Of a stretch of 64,000 nt of DNA, positions 8,548 to 16,798 are shown piece after piece. Each line of letters begins with the position of its first letter. Position 1 is the stretch's first letter. The notes beneath the pieces were generated by a model. The model saw nothing but the letters and a program-made list of their open reading frames with translations. It had not been told where the DNA came from and made no database searches. A program made the translations under genes and the position numbers. The stretch covers positions 124,001-188,000 of the forward strand of contig NZ_VSEY01000014.1 in the NCBI RefSeq assembly GCF_008086045.1, read 5' to 3'. Origin of the DNA: Nonomuraea sp. PA05 (GTDB lineage: Bacteria; Actinomycetota; Actinomycetes; Streptosporangiales; Streptosporangiaceae).

Positions 8548-8623
8548 CCGCACTCCTTCCCTCAGTGGCCCTCAGTGGCCGATTCGGCGACATTCCGATG
8601 GGCCAATCGCACGGCGAGTGGCA

Positions 8624-8639
8624 CATTATCTGGATAATG
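8624..8639. promoter_or_regulatory. Palindromic operator over the -10 of the MocR gene
   Basis: CATTATCTGGATAATG is a perfect 7-bp inverted repeat around TG. Its right arm contains GATAAT (8633-8638), a near-consensus -10 seven bases before ATG 8646, so the MocR transcript is probably leaderless. By symmetry a GATAAT also faces the aminotransferase gene. Occupancy by the MocR protein would block or steer both promoters; that role is inferred. Confidence 0.6.
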
Positions 8640-8645
8640 GTGGCT

Positions 8646-10016
8646 ATGGGAAGGGAAGACACCCTCGTCACGCTCGTCCGCGACCGCCTCCGGCTCCACC
8701 AGGGCCCGCCCAGCCGCCGGCTGGCCGGCGCGCTCGCCGACCTCGCCCAGACCGGGCTCATCAGCCCCGGCACCCGCCTGCCCTCCGAACGCGACCTGGC
8801 CCAGGCGGTCGGGGTCAGCAGGGGGACGGTGGCGGCGGCGTTCAACGCCTTGTGCGAGGAGGGGCTGTGCGAGCGGCGGCACGGCAGCGGCACGTACGTG
8901 CTCGGCACCCCCTCCTTCGGCGGGCTCCTGCAAGCGGGCGCCGTCCGCGCGGACCTGTCCACCTCCGTGGTGCCCGACCCGTCGCACCTGGTGCTGCCGG
9001 CGGTCGATCCGGCGGAGTTGATGAGGGTGCCGAGCGGGCACGGCTACGACGCGATGGGCGACCTCCGCCTGAGGACCGTGCTGGCAGCGTCCGGGATGGC
9101 GGCGACCGGACAGCCGGGGAGCGGCACGGCGGGCGGCGGGGGCGCAGGTCCGAAGGACGTCCTCGTCACGGCGGGCGCGCAGCAGGGCATCGACCTGGCC
9201 GCCCGCGTGCTGCTGCGGCCCGGGGACCGCGTCCTGGTGGGGGATCCGGCCTACGGCGGCGCGCTGAGCGTGTTCCGCCGGGCGGGCGCGCACGTGGTGC
9301 CCGTCGATCTCACCGCACCGCGGGCCGTGGCGGACGCCCTGGCCCGCCACCGCCCGGCCGCCGTGTACGCGGCGGGCGTGGACAACCCGACGGGCGCGGT
9401 CGCGCCGCTGCGGCACGTCGCCGAGCTGGCCAGGGACGCCGACGTGACCTTGGTGGAGGACCGGGCGCTGGCGGCCCTCGTCCACGACGGCGCGCCCCCG
9501 CCCGAGCCGCTGGCGGCGGCGCATCCGTACGGGACGGTCACGGTCGGGTCGTTGTCGAAGGTGTTGTGGGGCGGACTGCGGGTGGGCTGGCTGACGGCGC
9601 CGGAGCCGCTGCTGGCCCGGCTGACCGAGGCCAAGGTGGACGCCGACCTGGCCACCAGCGCGGTCGCCCAGCGGCTGGCCACCGACCTGCTCGAACGCAA
9701 CCCCGTGGCGCCCTGGCTGGCCGAGGCGGGCCGGCGCAGGGAGCACTGCCTGGCGGCGCTGTCCGCGCACCTGCCCGAGTGGACGTGGACGCGGCCCGCG
9801 GGCGGGCTGTCGGTGTGGGCACGGCTGCCCGGCGCCGATACCGACAGGTTCGCGGCCGTGGCGCGGGAGCACGGCGTGGCGGTCGCGCCCGGCTCCCTGT
9901 TCTCGCCCGACGGACGCCACCGCGACCGGCTGCGCCTCAGCTTCGCCCTGCCACCCGACCTCCTGGACCAGGCGATCGCGGATCTCGCCCAGGCCTGGCG
10001 GGCCTACGGAAGATGA
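8646..10016 (+). CDS. MocR-family transcriptional regulator (GntR helix-turn-helix plus aminotransferase-like domain)
   Basis: 456 aa. The N-terminal winged helix (about residues 20-75; ISPGTRLPSERDLAQAVGVSRGTVAAAFNAL) is a GntR DNA-binding domain. The remainder is a fold-type I aminotransferase-like domain with VTAGAQQGIDLAARVLL and the PLP lysine in VGSLSKVLWGGLRVGW, so cofactor binding is expected. MocR proteins sense PLP or an amino compound and usually control a divergent gene, here the class IV aminotransferase at 8547. ATG 8646 fits the leaderless promoter; ATG 8637 is an alternative. The gene is convergent with the 10025 gene, eight bases away. Confidence 0.88.
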   Translation: MGREDTLVTLVRDRLRLHQGPPSRRLAGALADLAQTGLISPGTRLPSERDLAQAVGVSRGTVAAAFNALCEEGLCERRHGSGTYVLGTPSFGGLLQAGAVRADLSTSVVPDPSHLVLPAVDPAELMRVPSGHGYDAMGDLRLRTVLAASGMAATGQPGSGTAGGGGAGPKDVLVTAGAQQGIDLAARVLLRPGDRVLVGDPAYGGALSVFRRAGAHVVPVDLTAPRAVADALARHRPAAVYAAGVDNPTGAVAPLRHVAELARDADVTLVEDRALAALVHDGAPPPEPLAAAHPYGTVTVGSLSKVLWGGLRVGWLTAPEPLLARLTEAKVDADLATSAVAQRLATDLLERNPVAPWLAEAGRRREHCLAALSAHLPEWTWTRPAGGLSVWARLPGADTDRFAAVAREHGVAVAPGSLFSPDGRHRDRLRLSFALPPDLLDQAIADLAQAWRAYGR

Positions 10017-10024
10017 CGGGGGCG

Positions 10025-11194
10025 TCAGCCGACCACCACGTCGTCACCGTAGAGGACGCTGATGCCCGCCAGCCCGTCCCGCATCCAGATCGGGCTGATG
10101 TCGGCCTCGAAGCGGTGTCGGTCGATGAGGCGTCCGGTGCGGGCGTCGAGCTTGGCGAGCGTTCTGGTGTCCTCGGCGACGTAGGTGTGCACGCCGTCGG
10201 TCAGCACGGTGTCGTTCCACGCGTCCCCCAGGTCCCGGCGCCAGGCGAGGCCGCCGTCGGCGGCCCGGAAGGCGGACACCTCTGTACGTGTCCGCACGGT
10301 CACCAGCCCATCCGACACGCCCATCGACTCCCCGCCGGAGGCCTCGCCGCTTCCGGCCGGCGGCACTCGCCAGACGAGCTTCCCGTCCCCGGCCCCGCGG
10401 ACGTTGAGCCGTCCCTTCTCGTCCACGTAGGCCAGGCGGCCGTCCCCGAGGTCGCGTGCGTGCCACAGCGCGCCGCCGTCGTGGCGCCACAGCGGCCTCC
10501 CGTCCGCGGCGCTGAGCGCGACGTCGGCCTCCGGGCCCGGGTTCGCGCAGTTGCTGGAGACGAGCACGACCTCGCCCACGCCCCGGGCCGAGCCGGGCAC
10601 CTGGCAGGAGCCCGCCGGGCCGGGCGGGTAGGACCAGCGAATCGCCCCTGTACGGCCGTCCAGCACGTCGAGGCGCCCCTCGTGCAGGATCACCAGGACC
10701 GGGACGGAGCCGTCGCGGCCCACGCTGATCTCCCAGGCCGCCCCCCATTCCTCGTCGTAAACCCGGTTGGCCTCGTGGCCAGGCCCCGGCGGGATGTCGG
10801 TCTGCCAGACGATGCGGCCGTTCGGCGCGTCGACGAGGGTCACCCGGCCGTCCCGCCAGACGGCCGCGAGCCGGCGATCGTCCAGCGCCAGGTGGCCGAC
10901 CAGGTCGTCGCCCCAGTCGTTCCGGTACGTCCAAGCCGTGGCCCCGTCGCTGATCCGCTTGCCGGACAGGGTGTCGCCGGTGAGCCCCCACCGCCCGGTC
11001 ACCGCCACGCCGCCGACGACCTCACTGGTGGCGGCGACCCTGCCGACGACGTCGATCGGCGGCGTCCCGCGCCCAGCCGGGCGCCACGGCCGCGTGGCGT
11101 CCCCGGCCGGGACGACGATCTCTCCTGGGACGCCGACGAGGCCCAGAAGGAGGACACAGGCCACCGCGCTGGACAGCAAGTGAATCAGCCGCAT
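10025..11194 (-). CDS. Secreted PQQ-like beta-propeller repeat protein
   Basis: 389 aa with a signal peptide (LLSSAVACVLLLGLVGVPG after MRLIH). The mature part carries six or more short repeats of the form DGxxxWxxD/GRxxWxxD (for example DARTGRLIDRH, DAPNGRIVWQTD, DGRTGAIRWSY, AADGRPLWRHD, GDGKLVWRV, AADGGLAWRRD), the pattern of PQQ-like beta propellers. Such proteins usually bind partners or ligands rather than catalyse. It has no lipobox cysteine. ATG 11192-11194 is chosen for the signal peptide; an ATG 12 bases upstream or a TTG at 11215 are possible. No functional partner is recognised beside it. Confidence 0.75.
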   Translation of the reverse strand: MRLIHLLSSAVACVLLLGLVGVPGEIVVPAGDATRPWRPAGRGTPPIDVVGRVAATSEVVGGVAVTGRWGLTGDTLSGKRISDGATAWTYRNDWGDDLVGHLALDDRRLAAVWRDGRVTLVDAPNGRIVWQTDIPPGPGHEANRVYDEEWGAAWEISVGRDGSVPVLVILHEGRLDVLDGRTGAIRWSYPPGPAGSCQVPGSARGVGEVVLVSSNCANPGPEADVALSAADGRPLWRHDGGALWHARDLGDGRLAYVDEKGRLNVRGAGDGKLVWRVPPAGSGEASGGESMGVSDGLVTVRTRTEVSAFRAADGGLAWRRDLGDAWNDTVLTDGVHTYVAEDTRTLAKLDARTGRLIDRHRFEADISPIWMRDGLAGISVLYGDDVVVG

Positions 11195-11230
11195 GGGCCC
11201 CAGCATGGCCGACAAGACGGAGGAAATGGC

Positions 11231-11259
11231 GAAAGGCCGGTCGAATCGACCGGCCTTTC
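11231..11259 (-). terminator. Hairpin terminator downstream of the glycosidase gene
   Basis: Perfect 13-bp stem (11231-11243 with 11247-11259) with a three-base loop. It lies downstream of the leftward gene ending at 11296 and upstream of the next leftward gene. The stem ends in CTTTC and no long T-run follows, so efficiency is uncertain. Confidence 0.7.
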
Positions 11260-11263
11260 GTTG

Positions 11264-11305
11264 TCAGGCGATGGCTGGACCGCGTCAGGCGGTGGCTAGA
11301 CCGCG
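11264..11305. repeat. 21-bp tandem duplication over the glycosidase stop codon
   Basis: Two adjacent 21-bp copies (11264-11284, 11285-11305) differ at two positions. The stop codon of the leftward gene (11296-11298) lies in the second copy; the first copy repeats the gene end, with the TAG changed to CAG. Confidence 0.8.
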
Positions 11306-12852
11306 TCCACCTTGACCTTCACGGCCTTGCTCTCGTGGTGCAGCCGGTCCAGCGAGGTGACCAGGTACGTCCCCGCCGACTTCACGGTGTAGGACGGGCC
11401 GCTCACCACGGCCACCAGGTTCCGCGCGTCGGTGGTGTGGCAGTCCTTGCCGGACTTCGGCACCTGGTACACGGCGTACCCGCGGGCCCCCTCGGAGGCC
11501 TTCCACGACAGCTTCGTGCCCTCGGCCTTGGCCCCGGCGGGCACGGCCGGCGCGGACCCGCCGAGCGAGTCCTTCACCGGCAGCAGCGCCGGGCGGCTGT
11601 AGTGGGTCTTGGCCAGCCGGTCGACCGACCCGAGCGGGTTGGCCACCAGGTTCTTGGCGCTGAAGTAGACGGCGCCGTCGACCTGCTTGCTCGCGCGGTT
11701 GACGCCCACCTGGGCGGCCAGCTCGCCCGGCTTCAGCCAGCTCTTGTCGTCCTTGGCGCCGACGCGGTAGAGGCCCTGGCCGATGTAGAGCTGCACGTCG
11801 CTGCCCTTGACCTCGTTGGACCACCAGCGGGTCAGCGTGGTGTAGTCGGCCAGCTTGTGGCCGCGCGGCCAGTAGAGCTGGGGCAGCACGTAGTCGACGG
11901 TGCCGGCCTTGATCCAGGCGCGCGCGTCGGCGTAGATCGAGTCGTAGGCGGACATGCCGGACGTGCTCGACCCCGTCGGGTCCTGGGCCTTGTTGCGCCA
12001 GATGCCGAACGGGCTGATGCCGAACTTCACGTGCTCCTTGGAGGCGTGCACGGCCTCGTCCACCTGCGCGACGAGCTTGTTGACGTTGCCGCGCCGCCAG
12101 TCGGCGAGCTTGTCGCCCTTGCCGTACTTGCGGAAGGCGGCGGTGTCGTCGAACTTCGCCCCTGCCACGGGGTAGGGGTAGAAGTAGTCGTCGAAGTGCA
12201 CGCCGTCGACGTCGTAACGGTCCACGACGTCGGTGATGACCTTCGTCACGTGCTCGCGCACGGCGGGCAGGCCGGGGTTGTAGTACAGGCGGCCGCCGTA
12301 CTTGACGGTCCAGTCGGGGTGCTGTCGTGCCGGGTGGTTGGCGGGAAGCGCGGCGGTGCTGTCGCCGTAGGAGGCGCGGTACGGGTTGAACCACGCGTGG
12401 AACTCCATGCCGCGCTTGTGCGCCTCCTCGATGAGGAACGGCAGCGGATCCCAGCCGGGGTCCTTGCCCGCGGTGCCGGTGAGGTACTGCGACCAGGGCT
12501 CCAGCGAGCTCTTGTAGAGGGCGTCGGAGGCGGGCCTGACCTGTACGAAGACCGCGTTCATGTTCCGCTTGGCGGCACTGTCGAGGATCTTGACGTAGTC
12601 GGCCTTCTGCCTGTCGGCGCTCTGCCCGGCCTTGGAGGGCCAGTCGATGTTCTGGGTCGTGGCGATCCACACCCCGCGCAGCTCACGCTTGGGATAGCGG
12701 GCGTCGGCCTTGCAGGCCGCAGCGGGGGGTGCGGCGACGGTCGTCTTCTTCTCGCTCGCTGCGGGGCTCTCGCCGGGTCCGAAGACGTAGGCGGCGGTCG
12801 TCGTGGCGACGGCCAGGGCAGCAGCGGCTAGGAGTGGGCGTCCAGTTCGCAT
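11296..12852 (-). CDS. Secreted family 10 glycosyl hydrolase-like protein (GHL10/DUF187)
   Basis: 518 aa. A signal peptide (TGRPLLAAAALAVATTTAAYV) is followed by a linker and a TIM-barrel glycosidase-like domain from about residue 60: ELRGVWIATTQNIDWPS, FVQVRPASDALY, GMEFHAWFNPYR and DVDGVHFDDYFYPYP are hallmark segments, the last with the putative catalytic acids. The C-terminal 90 residues (WKASEGARGYAVYQV) resemble a fibronectin type III-like module. It probably cleaves a cell-wall or extracellular glycan; the substrate is not known. ATG 12850-12852 is chosen for the signal peptide, with GGTGG nearby. Confidence 0.87.
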   Translation of the reverse strand: MRTGRPLLAAAALAVATTTAAYVFGPGESPAASEKKTTVAAPPAAACKADARYPKRELRGVWIATTQNIDWPSKAGQSADRQKADYVKILDSAAKRNMNAVFVQVRPASDALYKSSLEPWSQYLTGTAGKDPGWDPLPFLIEEAHKRGMEFHAWFNPYRASYGDSTAALPANHPARQHPDWTVKYGGRLYYNPGLPAVREHVTKVITDVVDRYDVDGVHFDDYFYPYPVAGAKFDDTAAFRKYGKGDKLADWRRGNVNKLVAQVDEAVHASKEHVKFGISPFGIWRNKAQDPTGSSTSGMSAYDSIYADARAWIKAGTVDYVLPQLYWPRGHKLADYTTLTRWWSNEVKGSDVQLYIGQGLYRVGAKDDKSWLKPGELAAQVGVNRASKQVDGAVYFSAKNLVANPLGSVDRLAKTHYSRPALLPVKDSLGGSAPAVPAGAKAEGTKLSWKASEGARGYAVYQVPKSGKDCHTTDARNLVAVVSGPSYTVKSAGTYLVTSLDRLHHESKAVKVKVDAV

Positions 12853-12865
12853 AGTGCCACCCAGT

Positions 12866-12929
12866 GTGACAGCTGCTCCGGCATGCTCGGTACGAAAAAC
12901 CGAAATCAAGTCGTGACACTTTTGTGACA
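12866..12929 (-). promoter_or_regulatory. Repeated TGTCAC boxes upstream of the glycosidase gene
   Basis: GTGACA (TGTCAC on the coding strand) occurs at 12913-12918, 12924-12929 and 12866-12871. The first two are spaced exactly 11 bp, one helical turn, upstream of the leftward glycosidase gene. They could be activator or repressor half-sites, or -35-like elements. No regulator is identified. Confidence 0.35.
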
Positions 12930-12945
12930 AAAGCCTACGGCTGGG

Positions 12946-12969
12946 CCGGGAGGGACATATCCCTCCCGG
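12946..12969 (-). terminator. Hairpin after the EF-G-like gene
   Basis: Perfect 10-bp stem (12946-12955 with 12960-12969), loop CATA, 14 bases beyond the stop of the leftward EF-G-like gene. No T-run follows, as is common for actinobacterial hairpin terminators. Confidence 0.6.
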
Positions 12970-12983
12970 TCCTCAGACGGGCC

Positions 12984-15122
12984 TCAATCCGTTGCCGTCA
13001 CCTTGGTCGCGAGGTTCGGCGGCAGCGGTTCGTAGCGCAGGAACGTGCGGGTGAACGTGCCCGTCCCGTGTGACATGGATCTCAGATCGATCGCGTACCG
13101 CGTTATCTCCAGCTCGGGCACCTCGGCCTTGACCAGCGTACGGCCGGTGCCGACCGGCTCCGTGCCGAGCACGCGCCCGCGCCGCGACGACAGGTCGGAC
13201 ATCACCGAGCCGACGTAGTCGTCGGCCACCAGCACCGACAGCTCGTCCACGGGTTCGAGCAGCAGCGTCGAGACCTTCGCCGCGGCCTCCTTCAGCGCGA
13301 GCTGCCCCGCGATCTGGAAGGCCATGTCGGAGGAGTCGACGGAGTGCGCCTTGCCGTCGTACAGGGTGACCCGCACGTCCACCATCGGATAACCGGCGAC
13401 GACGCCGCGCTCCATCTGGGCCCGCACGCCCTTCTCCACCGACGGGATGAACTGCCGGGGCACCACGCCGCCCACGATCTTGTCGACGAACTCGAAGCCC
13501 CCGCCGGACGGCAGCGGCTCGACCTCCAGGTGGCAGATGGCGTACTGGCCGTGGCCGCCGGTCTGCTTGACGTTGCGGCCCATCGCCTGGCACTTGCCGC
13601 CGAACGTCTCGCGCAGCGGCACCCGCAGGTCGATCCGCTCCACCTCCACGCCGTGGCGCTTGGCCAGGCGATCGAGCAGCACGTCGGTGTGCGCCTCGCC
13701 CATGCACCACAGGACGAGCTGACGGGTCTCGGCGTTGTTCTCCAGCCGCAGCGTCGGGTCCTCGGCCACCAGCCGGCCGAGAGCCTGCGACAGCTTGTCC
13801 TCGTCGGCCTTGGACTTGGCCCTGATCGCCACCGGCAGCAGCGGGTCGGGCATGGTCCAGGAGGTCATCAGCAGCGGGTGCTCGACCTCCGACAGCGTGT
13901 CGCCGGTCTCGGCGCGCGACAGCTTGGCCACGGCCACGATGTCGCCCGCCATGCCCTTGGCCGCGCCGCGCTGCTGCTTGCCCAGCGGGCAGGTCAGGGT
14001 GCCGATGCGCTCGTCCACGTCGTGGTCCTCGTGCCCGCGGTCGGCCAGGCCGTGCCCGGAGACGTGCACGGTCATGTCCGGGCGCAGGGTGCCGGAGAAG
14101 ACGCGGACGAGGCTGATGCGGCCCACGTACGGGTCGCTGGTGGTCTTGACGACCTCCGCCACGAGCGGCCCGTCAGGATCGCACGCGACGCCCTTGACCG
14201 GCTTGCCGGACAGGTCGGTGATCTCGGGCATGGGATGTTCGAGCGGGGACGGGAAGCCCTGCGTGATCAGCTCCAGCAGCTCCTGGGCGCCCACGCCGAT
14301 GCCGCTGCACAGCACCGGGTAGAAGCTGCCGCGGGCGACGGCCTTCTCCAGGTCCTCGATGAGCACCTTGGTGTCGATGGGCTCGCCCTCCAGGTATCGC
14401 TCCATGAGCGACTCGTCCTCGCTCTCCTGGATGATGCCCTCGATCAGCGTGCCGCGGTGCTCCTCGATCTGTGCCTCGTACTCCGCGCCGGGCTCCTTCA
14501 CCGTGCGCTCGCCCGTGGCGTAGTTGTAGAACTTCTGTGTCAGGAGCCCGATCAGCCCGTTGACGTGGCCGTTGGTGATCACCGGGAGGTAGAGCGGCGC
14601 GACACCGTCGCCGAAGATGTCCTGGCAGGTCGCGAGCACCTCGTCGAAGTCCGCCCGCTGGTGGTCGATCTTGGTGATCACGACCGCCCGCGGCATGCCG
14701 ACCTGCGAGCACTCCTCCCAGAGCATCTGCGTGAGACCGTCGACCCCGTCGGAGGCCGACACCACGAACAGCGCCGCGTCGGCCGCGCGCAGCCCCGCGC
14801 GCAGGTCACCGACGAAGTCGGCGTAGCCGGGGGTGTCGAGAAGGTTGATCTTGATGCCGTTGTGCACCAGCGGCGCCACGGCGAGGTTGACCGACCGTTG
14901 CTGCCGGACCTCCACCTCGTCGAAGTCGCTGACCGTGTTGCCGTCCTCCACCCGTCCCGGGCGCTGAATGGTGCCCGTCGCGGCCAGCAGCTGCTCGACG
15001 AGGGTCGTCTTACCCGCTCCTGAGTGGCCGACCAGCACGACATTGCGTATCGCATCCGCCCTGTCGGCCTCGGGTGCCCTGCCCGCGGCTCCCACGGCGC
15101 CACCAGAGTTTCTTTCCGCCAC
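12984..15122 (-). CDS. Elongation factor G-like GTPase (FusA2 type)
   Basis: 712-aa translational GTPase with all EF-G domains, related to mycobacterial FusA2 (EF-G2) rather than the canonical fusA. The P-loop is GHSGAGKTT, G3 is DTPGYADF, and the G4 motif is TKID instead of NKxD, a departure from canonical EF-G that is typical of this paralogue group. Domain IV (GHGQYAICHLEVEPLP) and domain V (GRVLGTEPVG) are intact. The role is not settled; it is probably a ribosome-associated stress or recycling factor rather than the main translocase, and no str operon genes are adjacent. GTG 15120-15122 is the start, with GGGAGG six bases upstream. Confidence 0.88.
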   Translation of the reverse strand: MAERNSGGAVGAAGRAPEADRADAIRNVVLVGHSGAGKTTLVEQLLAATGTIQRPGRVEDGNTVSDFDEVEVRQQRSVNLAVAPLVHNGIKINLLDTPGYADFVGDLRAGLRAADAALFVVSASDGVDGLTQMLWEECSQVGMPRAVVITKIDHQRADFDEVLATCQDIFGDGVAPLYLPVITNGHVNGLIGLLTQKFYNYATGERTVKEPGAEYEAQIEEHRGTLIEGIIQESEDESLMERYLEGEPIDTKVLIEDLEKAVARGSFYPVLCSGIGVGAQELLELITQGFPSPLEHPMPEITDLSGKPVKGVACDPDGPLVAEVVKTTSDPYVGRISLVRVFSGTLRPDMTVHVSGHGLADRGHEDHDVDERIGTLTCPLGKQQRGAAKGMAGDIVAVAKLSRAETGDTLSEVEHPLLMTSWTMPDPLLPVAIRAKSKADEDKLSQALGRLVAEDPTLRLENNAETRQLVLWCMGEAHTDVLLDRLAKRHGVEVERIDLRVPLRETFGGKCQAMGRNVKQTGGHGQYAICHLEVEPLPSGGGFEFVDKIVGGVVPRQFIPSVEKGVRAQMERGVVAGYPMVDVRVTLYDGKAHSVDSSDMAFQIAGQLALKEAAAKVSTLLLEPVDELSVLVADDYVGSVMSDLSSRRGRVLGTEPVGTGRTLVKAEVPELEITRYAIDLRSMSHGTGTFTRTFLRYEPLPPNLATKVTATD

Positions 15123-15287
15123 ATCGGCCTCCCGCGTCGTCGGTTGTCGCCAACGCCGCGCCCGCGCGGAGGGAGTGAGAAACCGCATGGACGCGGTGTG
15201 TTCACCAAATACCCGTGTGGCGGATATCACAAGGGGGGCGGGGCAAAGAAAGTTGTCAGGCGCGTCATGGCCTACGATCGGACCGCG

Positions 15288-15890
15288 ATGCTCAAACTCC
15301 TGCGCCCGGCCATGACCCGGATACTCACCCCGCTGGGCAGGGCCCTCGTCGGCCGCGGGATCGGCCCGAACGCCGTCACGGCGGTCGGCACCCTCGGCAC
15401 CGTCGTGTCCGCCCTGCTCTTCTTCCCTCTGGGGCACCTCACCTGGGGGGCTCTCGCCATCACCGTCTTCGTGCTGTTCGACCTGCTCGACGGCGTGGTG
15501 GCCCGGCTCGGCGGGAAGGGGGGCAGCACCTGGGGGGCCTTCCTCGACTCCACGCTCGACCGGGTCGCCGACGCCGCCATCTTCGCCGGCCTGATCCTGT
15601 ACTTCATCTCCGTCGACGACACCCTGATGGCCGCGGTCACGCTGCTCTGCCTGGTCGCCGGCGCCGTGGTCTCCTACGCCAAGGCCAGGGCGGAGGGGCT
15701 CGGGCTCACGGCCGACGTCGGGCTCGCCGAGCGGCCGGAGCGGCTGGTGGTGGCGCTGGTCGCCGCCTGCTTCGCCGGGCTGGGCGTTCCGTACATCCTG
15801 CCCGTGGGCATGTGGCTGCTCGCGGCGGCCAGCCTGATCACCGTGGGCCAGCGGGTGGTGGCCGTTTACCAGCAGACGAGGGAGCCATGA
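15288..15890 (+). CDS. pgsA: CDP-alcohol phosphatidyltransferase, phosphatidylinositol phosphate synthase
   Basis: 200-aa membrane enzyme that joins CDP-diacylglycerol and inositol phosphate, the first committed step toward phosphatidylinositol and PIMs. The family motif is complete: D65, D68, G69, A72, R73, G83, D87 and D91. About six hydrophobic helices follow. It heads the pgsA-patA-pimA unit; its TGA overlaps the patA start as ATGA. ATG 15288 matches the usual N-terminus of the family; ATG 15267 in frame is less likely. The order HIT, pgsA, acyltransferase, pimA is the same in mycobacteria, which supports the substrate call. Confidence 0.92.
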   Translation: MLKLLRPAMTRILTPLGRALVGRGIGPNAVTAVGTLGTVVSALLFFPLGHLTWGALAITVFVLFDLLDGVVARLGGKGGSTWGAFLDSTLDRVADAAIFAGLILYFISVDDTLMAAVTLLCLVAGAVVSYAKARAEGLGLTADVGLAERPERLVVALVAACFAGLGVPYILPVGMWLLAAASLITVGQRVVAVYQQTREP

Positions 15891-16798
15891 GCGAGAAGGT
15901 GTCCTTCGGCGACCGCGTGGTGGCCGCCGGGTTCGCGGCCGGGTGGAAGCTCGTGCCGCTGCTGCCGCAGCGCCCGACGGCCGCGGTCTTCCGCTTCCTG
16001 GCCGACCGGGTCTGGAGCAGGCGCGGCAAGTCCGTACGCCGCCTGGAGTCCAATCTGGGCAGGGTGACCGGCCTGGCGCCCGGCAGCCGGGAGCTGCGCG
16101 AGCTGAGCAGGGCCGGGATGCGCTCCTACTTCCGCTACTTCCACGAGATCTTCCGCCTGCCGTCGATGGACCGCGGCGAGCTGGTCCGCCGCACCCACGT
16201 GATCGGGGCCGAGCACGTCCACGACACCGTGGCGGCCGGGCGGGGCGTGGTGCTGGCGCTGCCGCACATGGGCAACTGGGACCAGGCGGGCGCGTGGCTG
16301 GTGGGGGTGGGCCACCCGTTCACCACCGTGGCCGAGCGGCTCAAGCCCGAGTCGCTGTTCCACCGCTACGTGGCCTTCCGCGAGGGGCTCGGCATGGAGG
16401 TGCTGCCGCTCACCGGCGGCGACGGGCACAACTTCGGCACCCTGGCGACGCGGGTGCGCAAGGGCGGCGTGGTCTGCCTGCCGGCCGAGCGCGACCTGAC
16501 CAAGGGCGGCGTCGAGGTGAGCTTCTTCGGCGCGGCCACCAAGTACCCGGCCGGGCCGCCGCTGCTGGCCGTGCAGACGGGTGCGGCGCTGCTGCCCGCC
16601 ATCGTCTACTTCGTGGGCGACGACTGGGGCATCCACATCCACCCCGAGCTGCCCGTCCCCGCCGAGGGCACCAGGCAGGAGAAGGTCGCCGCCGTCGCGC
16701 AGGGCCTGGCCGACGTGTTCGAGAAGGGCATCTCCGAGCATCCCGAGGACTGGCACATGCTGCAGCGGCTCTGGCTCGACGACCTGGAACCCCGATGA
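15887..16798 (+). CDS. patA: Phosphatidylinositol mannoside acyltransferase (PatA-like)
   Basis: 303-aa lipid A biosynthesis acyltransferase-fold protein (LpxL/HtrB family). The catalytic HxxxxD is H127-D132 in LPHMGNWDQ. Sitting between pgsA and pimA it is expected to acylate the mannose of PIM1/PIM2 with palmitoyl-CoA at the inner face of the membrane. It overlaps pgsA by four bases (ATGA) and pimA by four bases (ATGA), so the three are translationally coupled. Its length is normal for the family. Confidence 0.92.
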   Translation: MSEKVSFGDRVVAAGFAAGWKLVPLLPQRPTAAVFRFLADRVWSRRGKSVRRLESNLGRVTGLAPGSRELRELSRAGMRSYFRYFHEIFRLPSMDRGELVRRTHVIGAEHVHDTVAAGRGVVLALPHMGNWDQAGAWLVGVGHPFTTVAERLKPESLFHRYVAFREGLGMEVLPLTGGDGHNFGTLATRVRKGGVVCLPAERDLTKGGVEVSFFGAATKYPAGPPLLAVQTGAALLPAIVYFVGDDWGIHIHPELPVPAEGTRQEKVAAVAQGLADVFEKGISEHPEDWHMLQRLWLDDLEPR

